DNA of 22,484 bases from contig CANCSY010000028.1 of NCBI GenBank assembly GCA_947380915.1, positions 1 through 22,484 on the forward strand. Direction: 5' to 3'. A program made the position numbers and the translations under genes. Positions within the stretch are counted from its first letter, which is position 1; every line of letters starts with the position of its first letter. The stretch is from Beijerinckiaceae bacterium (GTDB taxonomy: Bacteria; Pseudomonadota; Alphaproteobacteria; Rhizobiales; Beijerinckiaceae). The notes under the pieces are model-generated. The model did not search any database and had not been told where the DNA came from. It was given only the letters and a program-made list of their open reading frames with translations. Shown one piece after another: positions 8,695 through 17,368 of the stretch.

Positions 8695-8793
8695 AGTAAC
8701 TCGAGAATATAGCCGAGACGAAGCCTGCATATAAGCTTCAGCCTCCGCTGTGCCATCAAAACATGGTTAATTGAAATAAACTATTTCGAAGCA

Positions 8794-8811
8794 TTGCCGC
8801 CCTTGCGGCAA
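8794..8811. other. Short perfect hairpin in intergenic DNA
   Basis: ttgccgc (8794-8800) pairs with gcggcaa (8805-8811) around a cctt loop. There is no T-run on either side, so it is at best a weak factor-assisted terminator or mRNA-end structure past the SDR gene. The rest of 8695-8865 is locally AT-rich and shows nothing else I can support. Confidence 0.35.
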
Positions 8812-8865
8812 ATTAATGCTGCGGTCAGCATGTATTCGGGCGCTCTGCCTGATGGAATTTCGTTC

Positions 8866-9192
8866 ATGCAAGACCATGACTTGCGCCGCACGGCGCAACA
8901 CCTTTGGAATGCCTGGCTGGATCTTAACTATGCTATGGCGGATCTCAACCAGCAAGGCGCCGATCATGCGATCCGTCTTGAAGTCGGCGCAAGCGTCGAG
9001 AAACTGCGCGCAGTGGCCGAGCTGATCGACCTGCAGGCGGCGAGCGTGGCCCCCCGGAGAGAGCCGCAGCCACCCGCCGACCGGCGCCTCACCAGATGCG
9101 GCGTTTACCCTTGTCAAAGGGGTTCTTCGAATTGCGGGTCGAAATGCGGATCGGCACGCCCTGGAGGGAGAAGGTCTCGCGCAAGCCATTGA
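8866..9192 (+). CDS. Small hypothetical protein overlapping the end of der
   Basis: I do not recognise a family. From the ATG at 8866 the frame encodes 108 residues starting [20 protein letters not shown]. Residues 1-60 look helical and slightly acidic (about 8985-9045 encodes [16 protein letters not shown]), with GC-rich third positions like those of neighbouring genes. The last 35 or so residues are Arg/Cys/Ser-rich and lie over the antisense of the der 3' end, so the real gene may once have ended earlier. ATG at 8830 or TTG at 8794 are other possible starts; GGAA precedes 8866. It is convergent with der, overlapping by 104 bases. Coding status is moderately supported at best. Confidence 0.45.
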   Translation: MQDHDLRRTAQHLWNAWLDLNYAMADLNQQGADHAIRLEVGASVEKLRAVAELIDLQAASVAPRREPQPPADRRLTRCGVYPCQRGSSNCGSKCGSARPGGRRSRASH

Positions 9193-10513
9193 TCAGAAAC
9201 CGCTCATAGCTCGTCGGCAGCTCATCGAGCTGGTTGCCGAAGATCACGAAATGGGGGGGCCTGGCCTTGGGCTGGGTCATGTAGCGGATCTTGATGCGCC
9301 AGCCGGAGACGGCAGGCGGCGGCGTCTTCTCGATGACAGGCGCAAGCCAGCGGTTGAGGCGACCCGTGGAAATGCGGATGTTCCAGGTCTCATGGACCTT
9401 GAAGATCGCCTCCATCAACTTCTCGACGCCCACGCCCGTAAGCCCTGAGACCGGCACGACCGGCGAGCCCTTGACCTGCGGCAGAAGCCGGTCAGCCTCC
9501 TCGCGCAGTTCCAGAAGGCGCTTGTTCTGGTCGGGCACTAGATCCCACTTATTGAGGCCGATCACCAGGCCACGCCCCTCGTTGGCGACGAGGGAGATGA
9601 TGGTCAGATCCTGCTTCTCGAAGGGGATCGTGGCGTCGAGCAGCACCACCACCACTTCGGCGAAGCGCACCGCGCGCAGGGCGTCGGCGGCGGCGAGTTT
9701 TTCCAGCTTGCCCTGCACATTGGCCCGCTTGCGCAGACCCGCCGTGTCGAACATCTTCATCTTGCGGTCGCTGCCATCGCGGCGCCGCCAGGGAAACTCC
9801 ACCGCGATGGAATCGCGGGTGATGCCAGCCTCCGGCCCGGTCAGCAGCCGGTCCTCGCCCAGAATGCGGTTGAGCAGGGTCGACTTGCCCGCATTGGGGC
9901 GGCCGATGACCGCCACGCGCAGGGGCTTGGTCGTATCGAGTTCCGAGCCGTCCTCCTCCTCGCCAAGGATGAGGCGGATCTCGGCCTCTTCTTCCTCCTC
10001 GGCGGGCAGAGCGGTCTGCTCGGGCAGGGCCTCGCGCAGGCAGTCGTAGAGTTCGGTGACCCCGTCCCCATGCTCGGCGGAGAGGGGGATGGGATGGCCC
10101 AGGCCCAGCTCGAAAGCCTCGACTGCGCCCGCCTGCCCCGCCTTGCCCTCGGCCTTGTTGGCGATGAGGATGATGGGCTTGCCGGAGCGGCGCACCAACT
10201 GGCCGAAATAGCGGTCCGTGGGGGTGATGCCCGCCCGCGCGTCGATCATGAAGAAGATCGCGTCCGCCATTTCGATGGCGGCCTCGGTCTGGGCGCGCAT
10301 GCGGCCTGACAGGGAGGCGACGTCGCCCTCCTCAAGCCCCGCCGTATCGACGATGGTGAAGGTGAGGTCGGCGATATGGGCCTCGCCCTCGCGACGGTCG
10401 CGGGTGACGCCGGGCTGGTCGTCGACCAGCGCCAGCTTCTTGCCGACGAGTCGGTTGAAGAGGGTGGATTTTCCGACATTGGGCCGGCCGATGATGGCGA
10501 CTGTGAAAGACAT
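9089..10513 (-). CDS. der: Ribosome biogenesis GTPase Der (EngA)
   Basis: Tandem-domain GTPase that acts in maturation of the 50S subunit. The product has 474 residues. The first G domain has G1 GRPNVGKS (9-16), DTAGL (56-60) and NKAE (119-122). An acidic linker rich in Glu (about 171-190) follows. The second G domain has G1 GRPNAGKS (204-211), DTAGL (256-260) and NKWD. The C-terminal KH-like domain ends in [18 protein letters not shown], which is typical of the family. The next gene upstream, 50 bases away, encodes a YfgM-like TPR protein, so the two are probably co-transcribed. In many proteobacteria bamB sits between them; here it does not. Confidence 0.98.
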   Translation of the reverse strand: MSFTVAIIGRPNVGKSTLFNRLVGKKLALVDDQPGVTRDRREGEAHIADLTFTIVDTAGLEEGDVASLSGRMRAQTEAAIEMADAIFFMIDARAGITPTDRYFGQLVRRSGKPIILIANKAEGKAGQAGAVEAFELGLGHPIPLSAEHGDGVTELYDCLREALPEQTALPAEEEEEAEIRLILGEEEDGSELDTTKPLRVAVIGRPNAGKSTLLNRILGEDRLLTGPEAGITRDSIAVEFPWRRRDGSDRKMKMFDTAGLRKRANVQGKLEKLAAADALRAVRFAEVVVVLLDATIPFEKQDLTIISLVANEGRGLVIGLNKWDLVPDQNKRLLELREEADRLLPQVKGSPVVPVSGLTGVGVEKLMEAIFKVHETWNIRISTGRLNRWLAPVIEKTPPPAVSGWRIKIRYMTQPKARPPHFVIFGNQLDELPTSYERFLINGLRETFSLQGVPIRISTRNSKNPFDKGKRRIW

Positions 10514-10563
10514 GGGCCCTTACATAGTAAATTGGGCGCGCCGCGACAGGGGCGAGCCGGGGA

Positions 10564-11217
10564 TCAGCGAGTTTTGCTGGCGGCCACGAGGCCCAGCAAG
10601 GTCTCCGCCCGCTGGCGCAGCCCTGCGGGCGCCTGCAAATCGACAACGATCTGATCGAGCCAGCGACCCGCCGCCTCGAAATCGTCCGCCTTGAAGGCCG
10701 CATAGGCGAGCAATTCGCGGGCGCTGTTGCGGAAGGGGGCGCCGGGCGCCGCCAGCGGCTCAAGCCTGCGTTTCAGTTCTGCGGCGTCAGCCTCGTCGAG
10801 GCGCAGCATGGCCGCGCGCAGACGGGCGATGTCCTGCATGAGAACGGGCACACTGGCGTCCGACGCCAGCGCATCATAAATCTGGACCGCCTTGGCCTGA
10901 TCGGTCACTGCGACATCTGCGGCGCCACGAAAACGGGCCAACAGCGCATAGCCGGGCGTACCCTGCTTGATGAGGTCCTGGAAGGCGGCGTCCGCCTCGG
11001 CGGACTTGTTCTCGCGGGAGAGCTGGAGGGCGGCCTCGTAGCTGGCGCCGGCGGCTTCCGCCTTGGCGCGCTCGCCGTCCTTGTAGAAGCGCCAGCCCGC
11101 AGATGCGGCCACGATAGCGAATGCGAGCGCGATGAACAGGGTCTGGTATTTCGACCAGAACTGCAGCGCCTTGTCGCGGCGGACTTCCTCGTCCACTTCG
11201 CGGAAAATATCGGACAT
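10564..11217 (-). CDS. YfgM-like tetratricopeptide membrane protein
   Basis: The product has 217 residues. A short cytoplasmic N-terminus (MSDIFREVDEEVRRDKALQFW) is followed by one membrane helix (about 26-45) and a periplasmic alpha-helical domain of the TPR_21 type. The pattern MSDIF.EVDEE.R.D....W matches the alphaproteobacterial YfgM/DUF2133-like family. E. coli YfgM is an accessory of the SecYEG translocon that links to periplasmic chaperones; a similar role here is inferred. It lies directly upstream of der, matching the conserved yfgM-der neighbourhood but without bamB. The ATG at 11217 has only a weak Shine-Dalgarno sequence. The 11218-11503 gap to the divergent gene shows nothing I can name. 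Confidence 0.85.
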   Translation of the reverse strand: MSDIFREVDEEVRRDKALQFWSKYQTLFIALAFAIVAASAGWRFYKDGERAKAEAAGASYEAALQLSRENKSAEADAAFQDLIKQGTPGYALLARFRGAADVAVTDQAKAVQIYDALASDASVPVLMQDIARLRAAMLRLDEADAAELKRRLEPLAAPGAPFRNSARELLAYAAFKADDFEAAGRWLDQIVVDLQAPAGLRQRAETLLGLVAASKTR

Positions 11218-11503
11218 GGTCTTGCTCGGTCCCGTCTAGGTGGCGGCGGCGCCTCTGGCCGCACTGGTCGGTTACCACGCGCGCGCCCGGAAGGCGAGCA
11301 GTTGTTGGGCTGACCGGGATTTCCATGGCCAAGGCGCCTTGATGCAACCGCTTTGATCACGCCGTCGCCCGGGCTCCGCCATATCCCCGGCTCAATCAGG
11401 GACGATTTGTTGGGGAGCGAGAAACCCCGTCCTGCGTGGCGGAACCCCTTGCCGGAGGGATTTCGCCCTACGGCATCCGCTCCCGGTGAGAAGGAACCGC
11501 CCG

Positions 11504-12283
11504 ATGAACCGCCTCAACCAGGTTAACATGTCCCAGACAATCCGACGCTTCGGCCTGCCCCAAGCCGCGCTCCTGACAGGCGCCTTTGCAACCGCCGTGC
11601 TGCTGGCCCTGCTCTTTCGTCCCGCCAGGGTGCCGACTGTGGAGCTTGCCCCGGCGGCGCCCATCGCCGCGTCGCAAAAGCCTCTTGTCAGCGCAGAGGA
11701 AGAGCGCGACGGGGCCCAGGCCAAGCTGGCCGCCGCCATGGCGCGCTTCGCCAATGCGCCCGTGAAAGAGGCGGAGCCTCCGGCGACGCCACCCGCGCGG
11801 CCGACGGCGACGCCCATGGCGAGCCCGGCGCCCGCCCTCTCGCCAACACCTGTTCTAGAGGCTCCGACCCCCATGGCGCGGGTCGCCGAGCCCATGACCC
11901 TGGCCCCGCCGCTGGCGGTGGCGCCACCGCCGACTGTGGTGACCGCTCCAGCCCCGGCGACCACCCCAGCCCCTGCTTTGGCCCTGCGACCCACCGTCCC
12001 CCCTCTCAGCGACGCGGACCTTCGCCGTCTCGGCGACAAGGCGTCCCAGGCCATGCGTGATGGCGATATATATGGAGCGCGCCTGATCCTCGAGCGGGCC
12101 ATCGAGGGCGGCGACGCCAACGCCCTCATGGCTCTGGCAGAAACCTACGACCCCCGGGGCCTCGCCCGCATGAACGCCAAGGGCGTGAAACCCGACCCCG
12201 GCCGCGCCCGCAGCCTCTATACGCAGGCCCTCGCCAAAGGCGTGGCGACGGCGCAGGCGAAGCTGGACGCATTGGAGAAATGA
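11504..12283 (+). CDS. Membrane-anchored Pro/Ala-rich protein with Sel1/TPR-like C-terminus
   Basis: The product has 259 residues. A short basic N-terminus and one hydrophobic helix (about 22-42, LLTGAFATAVLLALLF) are followed by a linker very rich in Pro and Ala (about 80-170) and a helical C-terminal domain (about 175-259) with Sel1/TPR-like pieces: GDIYGARLILERAIEGGDANALMALAETYDP and AKGVKPDPGRARSLYTQALAKG. This layout suggests an inner-membrane protein whose linker spans part of the periplasm. Proteins of this kind are frequent in Hyphomicrobiales and of unknown role. The start was set at 11504 because AAGGA lies eight bases ahead; the frame is open back to 11486. It is divergent from the YfgM-like gene and followed by a strong terminator. 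Confidence 0.8.
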   Translation: MNRLNQVNMSQTIRRFGLPQAALLTGAFATAVLLALLFRPARVPTVELAPAAPIAASQKPLVSAEEERDGAQAKLAAAMARFANAPVKEAEPPATPPARPTATPMASPAPALSPTPVLEAPTPMARVAEPMTLAPPLAVAPPPTVVTAPAPATTPAPALALRPTVPPLSDADLRRLGDKASQAMRDGDIYGARLILERAIEGGDANALMALAETYDPRGLARMNAKGVKPDPGRARSLYTQALAKGVATAQAKLDALEK

Positions 12284-12365
12284 TCACGCGACCGTGAACT
12301 GATCCAGCCAAGATCCAGCCACGTAACTTTGCCGGCATTCCTCCCGTTTGCCTCTTTTACCTGCC

Positions 12366-12404
12366 CCGCGCGCACGGATTCCCCATCCGGCGCGCGGTTT
12401 TTTT
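12366..12404 (+). terminator. Intrinsic terminator
   Basis: A perfect 8-bp outer stem (ccgcgcgc 12366-12373 with gcgcgcgg 12390-12397) and a 5-bp inner stem (cggat/atccg) with one bulged base are followed directly by seven T residues (12398-12404). It would end the transcript of the Sel1/TPR-like gene and insulate the convergent MOSC gene. On the minus strand no T-run follows. Confidence 0.9.
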
Positions 12405-12451
12405 ATGGGGGGATGCTCGCAGCGCCATGTCGGCAAGACCAGAAATGCCCC

Positions 12452-12988
12452 TCAGACCCGCTCCAGCGGCTGAAACGAGCCTTCGGGCAGCATCAGCTCG
12501 ATGCCATCTCCCGACCTCACCAGACCGCCCGCGATCACCACGCCCATGATCCCCGCCTTGCGAACAAGGGCGCCATTGGCGTCCCGCTCCAGCGCCGCCG
12601 CCATCAGGCCGGGCTGGAAGCGGTCCAGCTGGGCGCAGGGGTTGCGCAGGCCTGTCACCCGCACGGCGGCGTGGCGTCCGAACCGCAGAACCGCATGAAG
12701 TGGCAGGCGGATCAGGTCGAGGCCTGTGGTGGTGATGTTTTCACCCAACTGGCCGGGCTTCACATGGAAGCCCGCGAGCGCCAGCTCCTGCAGCCATTCC
12801 TCGCTGATCAGATGCACCTGACGCAGGTTCGGTTGCGAAGGGTCGACCGCCACCCGCGAGCGATGCTTCACCAGCGCGCCACAATGGGCGTCGCCCTCGA
12901 CACCCAGACCTTCGAGCAAAGTGATCCCGTCGGCGACCGTTTTGGAAAAACGATGGGTGGAGGCGGAACTGACCGAGACAACCTTCAT
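12452..12988 (-). CDS. MOSC domain-containing protein
   Basis: The product has 178 residues. The MOSC fold is shown by GVEGDAHCG near the N-terminus, GQLGENITTTGLDL in the middle and GLRNPCAQLDRF, which carries the conserved cysteine that in this superfamily binds sulphur or the molybdenum cofactor (MOSC: molybdenum cofactor sulphurase C-terminal). As a stand-alone domain protein it is like YiiM. A role in sulphur transfer or detoxification of N-hydroxylated compounds is inferred only. The start is uncertain: ATG at 12988 gives the usual MKVVSVS N-terminus, while GTG at 12997 overlaps the stop of the upstream NnrU gene. Either way the two are tightly linked and probably co-transcribed. Confidence 0.9.
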   Translation of the reverse strand: MKVVSVSSASTHRFSKTVADGITLLEGLGVEGDAHCGALVKHRSRVAVDPSQPNLRQVHLISEEWLQELALAGFHVKPGQLGENITTTGLDLIRLPLHAVLRFGRHAAVRVTGLRNPCAQLDRFQPGLMAAALERDANGALVRKAGIMGVVIAGGLVRSGDGIELMLPEGSFQPLERV

Positions 12989-12993
12989 GTTCC

Positions 12994-13569
12994 TCACCCC
13001 AGCACAGCCACCCCGATCAGCCAGGGATGCAGGAACAGCATCGCCACATAGGCGATGCCGCCCGCCACCACCGCGAGCACATCCACGCGCACATTCGGCG
13101 CGGGCGCGTCCACCAACACATCATCGGGGCGCCAGCGGTAGGAGATGCGGTCCACCACCGCCCAGGCGAGCAGGGACACAAACAGGATCATGCCGCCCAG
13201 ATCCCCGTTGGCGAGCAGATGGGCAAGCGCCCAGGTCTTTACCCCCACTAGCATGGGATGCTTGAGCCGCATCTTGATATAGCCCATCTTGGGCCCGGAG
13301 GCCGCCAGCGCGATGAAAGCGAAGAGCATCAGCAGCAGAGCCAGATGCCGCATGCCCCGGGGCGGCGTCCAGAGCTGCATCCAGCCTTCGGAGCGATAGA
13401 CCCCGAAGCCGTAGCAGATCAGCACGAAGCCGATGAGCGCCACGATGCGGTAGCCCATCTTGTAGGTCCCCATGCCCCGCGCTTCGATCAGGCGGCGGCG
13501 CACATCAGGGAAAATCCCCAGGGAGTGGGAGCCCAGAAACAGGATCAGGCCAATCAGCATCAAAATCAT
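12994..13569 (-). CDS. NnrU family membrane protein
   Basis: The product has 191 residues and five or six hydrophobic segments. Typical NnrU features: LILFLGSHSLGIFPDVRRRL at the N-terminus, the tract GYRIVALIGFVLICYGFG, and KHPMLVGVKTWALAHLLANGD. NnrU was first linked to nitric oxide reductase expression in Rhodobacter and is related to isoprenoid/heme-related membrane proteins. No denitrification genes are nearby, so its role here is open. The frame is open upstream to 13686, but the start was placed at 13569 (MILMLIGLIL) because the family begins there. The upstream part runs through the terminator at 13660-13699 and is not coding. It precedes the MOSC gene with overlap or near contact. 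Confidence 0.92.
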   Translation of the reverse strand: MILMLIGLILFLGSHSLGIFPDVRRRLIEARGMGTYKMGYRIVALIGFVLICYGFGVYRSEGWMQLWTPPRGMRHLALLLMLFAFIALAASGPKMGYIKMRLKHPMLVGVKTWALAHLLANGDLGGMILFVSLLAWAVVDRISYRWRPDDVLVDAPAPNVRVDVLAVVAGGIAYVAMLFLHPWLIGVAVLG

Positions 13570-13659
13570 GGGGCGCCATCCGCGTTTGCGTCGAATCCTC
13601 GCAGGACGCGAGCCTGTCAAAGCCCGGCGGGAAAGTCGAGCGATTGCTGCTCCACGCCA

Positions 13660-13699
13660 TCCCCAAAAGAAATGGCCCGGCTGCAAGGCGGCCGGGCCA
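13660..13699 (-). terminator. Intrinsic terminator after the K+ channel gene
   Basis: tggcccggc (13673-13681) pairs perfectly with gccgggcca (13691-13699) around a nine-base loop. On the minus strand it is followed by tttctttt. It lies 41 bases past the channel stop and separates it from the NnrU gene. Confidence 0.85.
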
Positions 13700-13740
13700 A
13701 AGCGTCAAATGTCCAGCAGCCTGCGCTGCCGGGAGGCGAG

Positions 13741-14805
13741 TCAGGCCGAGATTTTATCAGTGTCCAGACGCTGGGCGATCTCGTCAGTCGGCAGGTCCTT
13801 GAGCGCATAGGCCGCCTTGTAGGTGATGACGCCCGCATCGGCCAGAAGATCGAAGGCCGCCTTGACCTTCTCTTCGGGCGTCTTATGCTCTTCTTCCTTC
13901 TCATGGCCGACGGGCTCGCCGAACAGCATGACCATGAGCGTCTTGCCCACGATATTCATCAACATGCCGAAGAGCACCAAGCCCAGCAACATGGTGACGG
14001 CTGCGATCATGCGTCCACCAATCGTGACGGGATAAAGATCGCCATAGCCCGTCGTCGTCAGCGTGACGATGCACCACCACATGGCCTCGGGGATAGACGT
14101 GTAGAAACGCTTTTCTTCGGGGATCGCAGCGCCGGTGATCGGGTCCGTCGGGACATATTTCACCGTACCGGCAGGCTCGCCCTTGGCCTCGGAAATCGCA
14201 TCCAGATGCAACTGGGCTTCAGCGATTGTCTCCGGCGTATAAAGACTGCCCTCCACATAGAACATCAGGGTGGAGGAGATCATCAGAACTGAGAACAGCG
14301 CGATGAAATAGATGCGCAGATTGGCCGCTATGCGGTTGGTCTTGCCATCACGCGCCGCATTGACGTCCTGCATGGCGGAGCGAGCAAGTTTCAGCACACG
14401 CAGAATACGGATCACGCGCAGCAGGCGCAGGATCTTGGTGGCCCTGATCGAGGAGAAATTGAAGAGCATGAGGTAGGACGGCAGGATCGAAAGCAGATCG
14501 ACAAGACCCCAGAAGCTCGTGATATATTTCAGCCTGTTCTTCGCCGTGTAGATGTTGAAGAAGTAATCCAGCGTGAAGAAAGCCACAGAGGCCCATTCGA
14601 AAGTAGCGAGCTCGACATGATATTCAGCGCGGATCGCCTCGACCGACTCCAACGCGATCGCCACGCAGGAGAGATAGATCAGCACATTGATCAACCAGGT
14701 CCAGACCTTGAACGCCTGATGATCGGTATCGTGGATCAACCGATGAATGATCGTGGGATGGGGATCTTCGTGCGGGGAATGTTGCAGCATGTCACGTCCA
14801 ATCAT
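13741..14805 (-). CDS. Voltage-gated potassium channel (Kv type)
   Basis: The product has 354 residues from ATG 14805. Six-helix channel: S1 about 34-52, S2 about 70-86, S3 about 96-114 and a voltage-sensor S4 with regular basic residues (about 121-140, ATKILRLLRVIRILRVLKLAR). S5 (about 164-185), a pore helix with the K+ selectivity filter TTTGYGD (250-256) and S6 (about 264-288) follow. Between S5 and the pore helix is a long outer loop of about 50 residues with many acidic residues. The cytoplasmic tail (about 295-354) is charged and ends in a small helical region. The frame is open to 14976, but that part is AT-rich and unlike channel N-termini. ATG at 14790 is the other likely start. The gene stands alone. 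Confidence 0.9.
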   Translation of the reverse strand: MIGRDMLQHSPHEDPHPTIIHRLIHDTDHQAFKVWTWLINVLIYLSCVAIALESVEAIRAEYHVELATFEWASVAFFTLDYFFNIYTAKNRLKYITSFWGLVDLLSILPSYLMLFNFSSIRATKILRLLRVIRILRVLKLARSAMQDVNAARDGKTNRIAANLRIYFIALFSVLMISSTLMFYVEGSLYTPETIAEAQLHLDAISEAKGEPAGTVKYVPTDPITGAAIPEEKRFYTSIPEAMWWCIVTLTTTGYGDLYPVTIGGRMIAAVTMLLGLVLFGMLMNIVGKTLMVMLFGEPVGHEKEEEHKTPEEKVKAAFDLLADAGVITYKAAYALKDLPTDEIAQRLDTDKISA

Positions 14806-15332
14806 GGGGGGCACAACTCCGCGCGAAACGAGACAAACAGAATTGATCCGCGCTTGCCCTGATATCACGCATATGTGCTTCCAGATTGCCTTGAGTGGGC
14901 CCTGACTTGCAAGTCTTTTGAGAGATATACGCATTTGAGAGTTTGATACTTTTTTGTTTAATACATTACGCAACAAGCATCATTGCGGAGGTGTGTTTTC
15001 TGAAATGACCTGAACAGCCTGCAAATCGGAAAAATAACGGCTGGTTTTCACCCATTGCGCCGAAGCGAAGGAACGGTATGCGGTGGCGAGACGGAAACCA
15101 CGCCGACCCTCGCAGCATCGACACGCAACGGAAATGACAATCACAACTACGTGAAACCGATGATACAACAGGATTGCAGCCGCATGACACGACAAAACAT
15201 GGAAAAAAAATAATACTAAAAAACAAACAAACATTGCTTTATCAGAAATTAAATCGCCGCGCATTTGATTGACAAGTAGACGCAGGGTCACGAAACTAAA
15301 ATCATCTTTGACATCACAAGCAGCCGCACACC
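14806..15332. other. AT-rich intergenic region between the channel gene and sthA
   Basis: About 530 bases with a clearly lower GC content than the flanking genes. It must hold the promoters of both divergent genes. Candidate boxes near sthA (TTGACA at 15269-15274 and 15308-15313) have no -10 partner at a normal distance. Two overlapping minus-strand frames (14966-15291) look non-coding. I see no RNA gene or clear repeat. Confidence 0.6.
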
Positions 15333-16730
15333 ATGAAATATGATCTTGTCGTTATTGGTTCAGGCCCCTCGGGCCAACGCTCCGCCATTCAGGCCGCCAA
15401 ATTGGGCAAACGGGTCGCCGTCATCGAAAAGAGGCGGGTTGTCGGCGGCGTCTGCGTCAACACCGGCACCATCCCCTCCAAGACGTTTCGCGAGGCGGTG
15501 CTGCATCTGTCGGGTTTTCGCGAACGCGGGATCTATGGCTCTTCCTACACCGTCAAGCAGGACATCCAGATCGAGGATCTTCTGTTTCGCGTGGAACAGG
15601 TGATCCGCAGCGAGATCGACGTCATCCGCACCCAGTTGGCCCGCAACCGTGTGCAGCTAATCGAAGCCGAAGCCTCCTTTATCGACGCCCATCACATTCG
15701 CCTCGATGACGGCAGCGAGGAAGAACATATCATCCAGACCGACAAGGTGGTGATCGCCTGCGGCACCAACGCAACGCGCGACTCCCACATCACCTTCGAC
15801 GGCCAGCGCATCATGGTCAGCGACGACATTCTGCAACTGCGCCAGATCCCTCGCTCGCTGATCGTGATCGGCGCGGGCGTGATCGGCGTCGAATACGCCA
15901 CCATGTTCGCAGCCCTTGGGGTGCGCGTGACCATCGTGGACAAACGGCCGACCCTGCTGCCCTTCCTTGATCACGAGATCTCGGCGGCGCTCACCTATAT
16001 CGCCCAGCAGAACCGCGTGACCATGCGCCTTGGCGAAGAAGTGGATCATGTGGAAGTGGTGGAGGGCGCGCGCGCCCCGGTTGAAGTGCGCCTTAAAAGC
16101 GGCAAGCTGCTGCATGCGGAAGCCGCGCTCTACGCCATCGGCCGCACGGGCGCCACAGAGGGGCTGGCGCTTGACAAGGCGGGTGTGGAGCTTGATCCGC
16201 GCGGCAAGATCGTGATCAACGCGCACTACCAGACCAGCGCGAAAAACATATATGCCGTTGGCGATGTGATCGGCTTCCCGTCGCTGGCGTCCACCTCCAT
16301 GGAGCAGGGACGCGCGGCGGCCCTGCATGCCTTCGACGCCCGCGATGCGGATGATCATGGCATCGGCCTGTTTCCCTATGGCATCTATACGGTGCCGGAA
16401 ATTTCCACCATTGGCGCCAATGAGGATGAACTCACGGCCGCAGGCAGGCCCTATGAAATCGGCAAGGCCAATTATCGCGAGATCGCGCGCGGCCAGATCA
16501 TCGGCGACCGCACGGGCATGCTGAAACTGATCTTCGATCCTGAAACCCGCAAGATCCTCGGCGTGCATATTCTGGGCGAGGGCGCGACCGAACTGATCCA
16601 TATAGGTCAGGCGGTCATGGCGCTGAATGGCACCATCGATTATCTCGCCGACGCCGTCTTCAACTATCCAACCCTGGCGGAATGTTACAAAACCGCAGCC
16701 TTTGATGGCATCAGCCGTCTGAATGGATGA
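15333..16730 (+). CDS. sthA: Soluble (Si-specific) NAD(P)+ transhydrogenase
   Basis: FAD-dependent soluble enzyme that moves reducing power between NADPH and NAD+. The product has 465 residues, the normal length. FAD motif IGSGPSGQ (8-15). In the active-site segment GGVCVNTGTIPSKTFREA only Cys41 is present and the second position of a CxxxxC disulphide is Thr46. This loss of the disulphide separates SthA from dihydrolipoamide dehydrogenase and related enzymes. NAD motif GAGVIG (180-185). AVGDVIGFPSLASTSMEQGR and the C-terminal dimerisation domain (NYPTLAECYKTAAFDG) follow. No clear Shine-Dalgarno sequence precedes the ATG. Its stop overlaps the start of the next gene (ATGA). Confidence 0.95.
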   Translation: MKYDLVVIGSGPSGQRSAIQAAKLGKRVAVIEKRRVVGGVCVNTGTIPSKTFREAVLHLSGFRERGIYGSSYTVKQDIQIEDLLFRVEQVIRSEIDVIRTQLARNRVQLIEAEASFIDAHHIRLDDGSEEEHIIQTDKVVIACGTNATRDSHITFDGQRIMVSDDILQLRQIPRSLIVIGAGVIGVEYATMFAALGVRVTIVDKRPTLLPFLDHEISAALTYIAQQNRVTMRLGEEVDHVEVVEGARAPVEVRLKSGKLLHAEAALYAIGRTGATEGLALDKAGVELDPRGKIVINAHYQTSAKNIYAVGDVIGFPSLASTSMEQGRAAALHAFDARDADDHGIGLFPYGIYTVPEISTIGANEDELTAAGRPYEIGKANYREIARGQIIGDRTGMLKLIFDPETRKILGVHILGEGATELIHIGQAVMALNGTIDYLADAVFNYPTLAECYKTAAFDGISRLNG

Positions 16731-17368
16731 CCATGCGCACATTCCTGCACGTTGGATGCGGCCCCGGCCGCAAGGGTCCGAAGACCCCCGGCTTTGATGG
16801 CGACGACTGGTCCGAGATTCGCCTGGACATAGACCCTTCGGTGTCCCCCGACCTCATCGGCACGATCACGGATCTGTCGGCTGTCGAAACAGGCGCCATG
16901 GACGCCGTCTACTCCTCGCATAATATCGAGCATCTGTATCCGCACGAGGTTCCGCTGGCGTTGGCCGAATTCAAGCGGGTGCTGGGGGCCGGCGGATTTC
17001 TCTCCATAACCTGCCCGGACCTGCAAGCCGTCGCCCAGTTCATCACCACGCGAGGCCTGGGGGAAACCGCCTATGTGTCGGGCATGGGGCCGATCACGCC
17101 CATCGACATGCTCTTTGGCCACCGTGAATCCATGCGCAAGGGCAATCTCTACATGGCCCATCGCACCGGCTTCTCGGCCAAAACCCTGCTGGCCGCCTTG
17201 CAGGAGGCGGGCTTCGCCAAGATCGCCGTTGTGTCCCGCCCCGGCCAGTTTCTCCTCTGGGCCATCGCCACCAGGACGCCCTGCGACGACGCGACGATCA
17301 CCGCTTTGGCGCAGCGACATGTCCCGGGCTTCACAGGGCAGGTCCAGAGCGCCGCGCCGGCGGGGTGA
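16727..17368 (+). CDS. Class I SAM-dependent methyltransferase
   Basis: The product has 213 residues. Motif I HVGCGPG (8-14); an acidic turn after the second strand (RLDIDP, 32-37); then DAVYSSHNIEHLYPHEVPLALAEFKRVLGAGG (59-90), the post-II/III pattern of class I methyltransferases; and ITCPDL (94-99). The substrate cannot be told. Related proteins often occur near glycan or lipid genes, but nothing of that sort is here. The ATG overlaps the sthA TGA by four bases, so the two are probably translated from one mRNA. A second ATG at 16733 (MRTFLHVG) could be the real start. It is convergent with the VOC remnant and is the last gene with the window's main codon pattern. Confidence 0.88.
   Translation: MTMRTFLHVGCGPGRKGPKTPGFDGDDWSEIRLDIDPSVSPDLIGTITDLSAVETGAMDAVYSSHNIEHLYPHEVPLALAEFKRVLGAGGFLSITCPDLQAVAQFITTRGLGETAYVSGMGPITPIDMLFGHRESMRKGNLYMAHRTGFSAKTLLAALQEAGFAKIAVVSRPGQFLLWAIATRTPCDDATITALAQRHVPGFTGQVQSAAPAG

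Noticed and set aside
8767..9189. Minus-strand frame of 140 residues opposite the small unknown gene
   Set aside because: It starts inside der in another frame and looks like the antisense shadow of the plus-strand frame.
14806..14976. 57-residue N-terminal extension of the K+ channel
   Set aside because: Composition differs from the channel gene, and channel N-termini of this type do not show it; likely a chance opening in the leader.
14980..15291. Minus-strand frame of 103 residues with a hydrophobic N-terminus
   Set aside because: AT-rich intergenic DNA, no ribosome site, unusual composition (runs of Phe, Cys, His), overlaps another frame equally open, and no family resemblance.
15269..15344. 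TTGACA boxes as sthA promoters
   Set aside because: The partner -10-like boxes are 22 and 25 bases away, outside the normal range.
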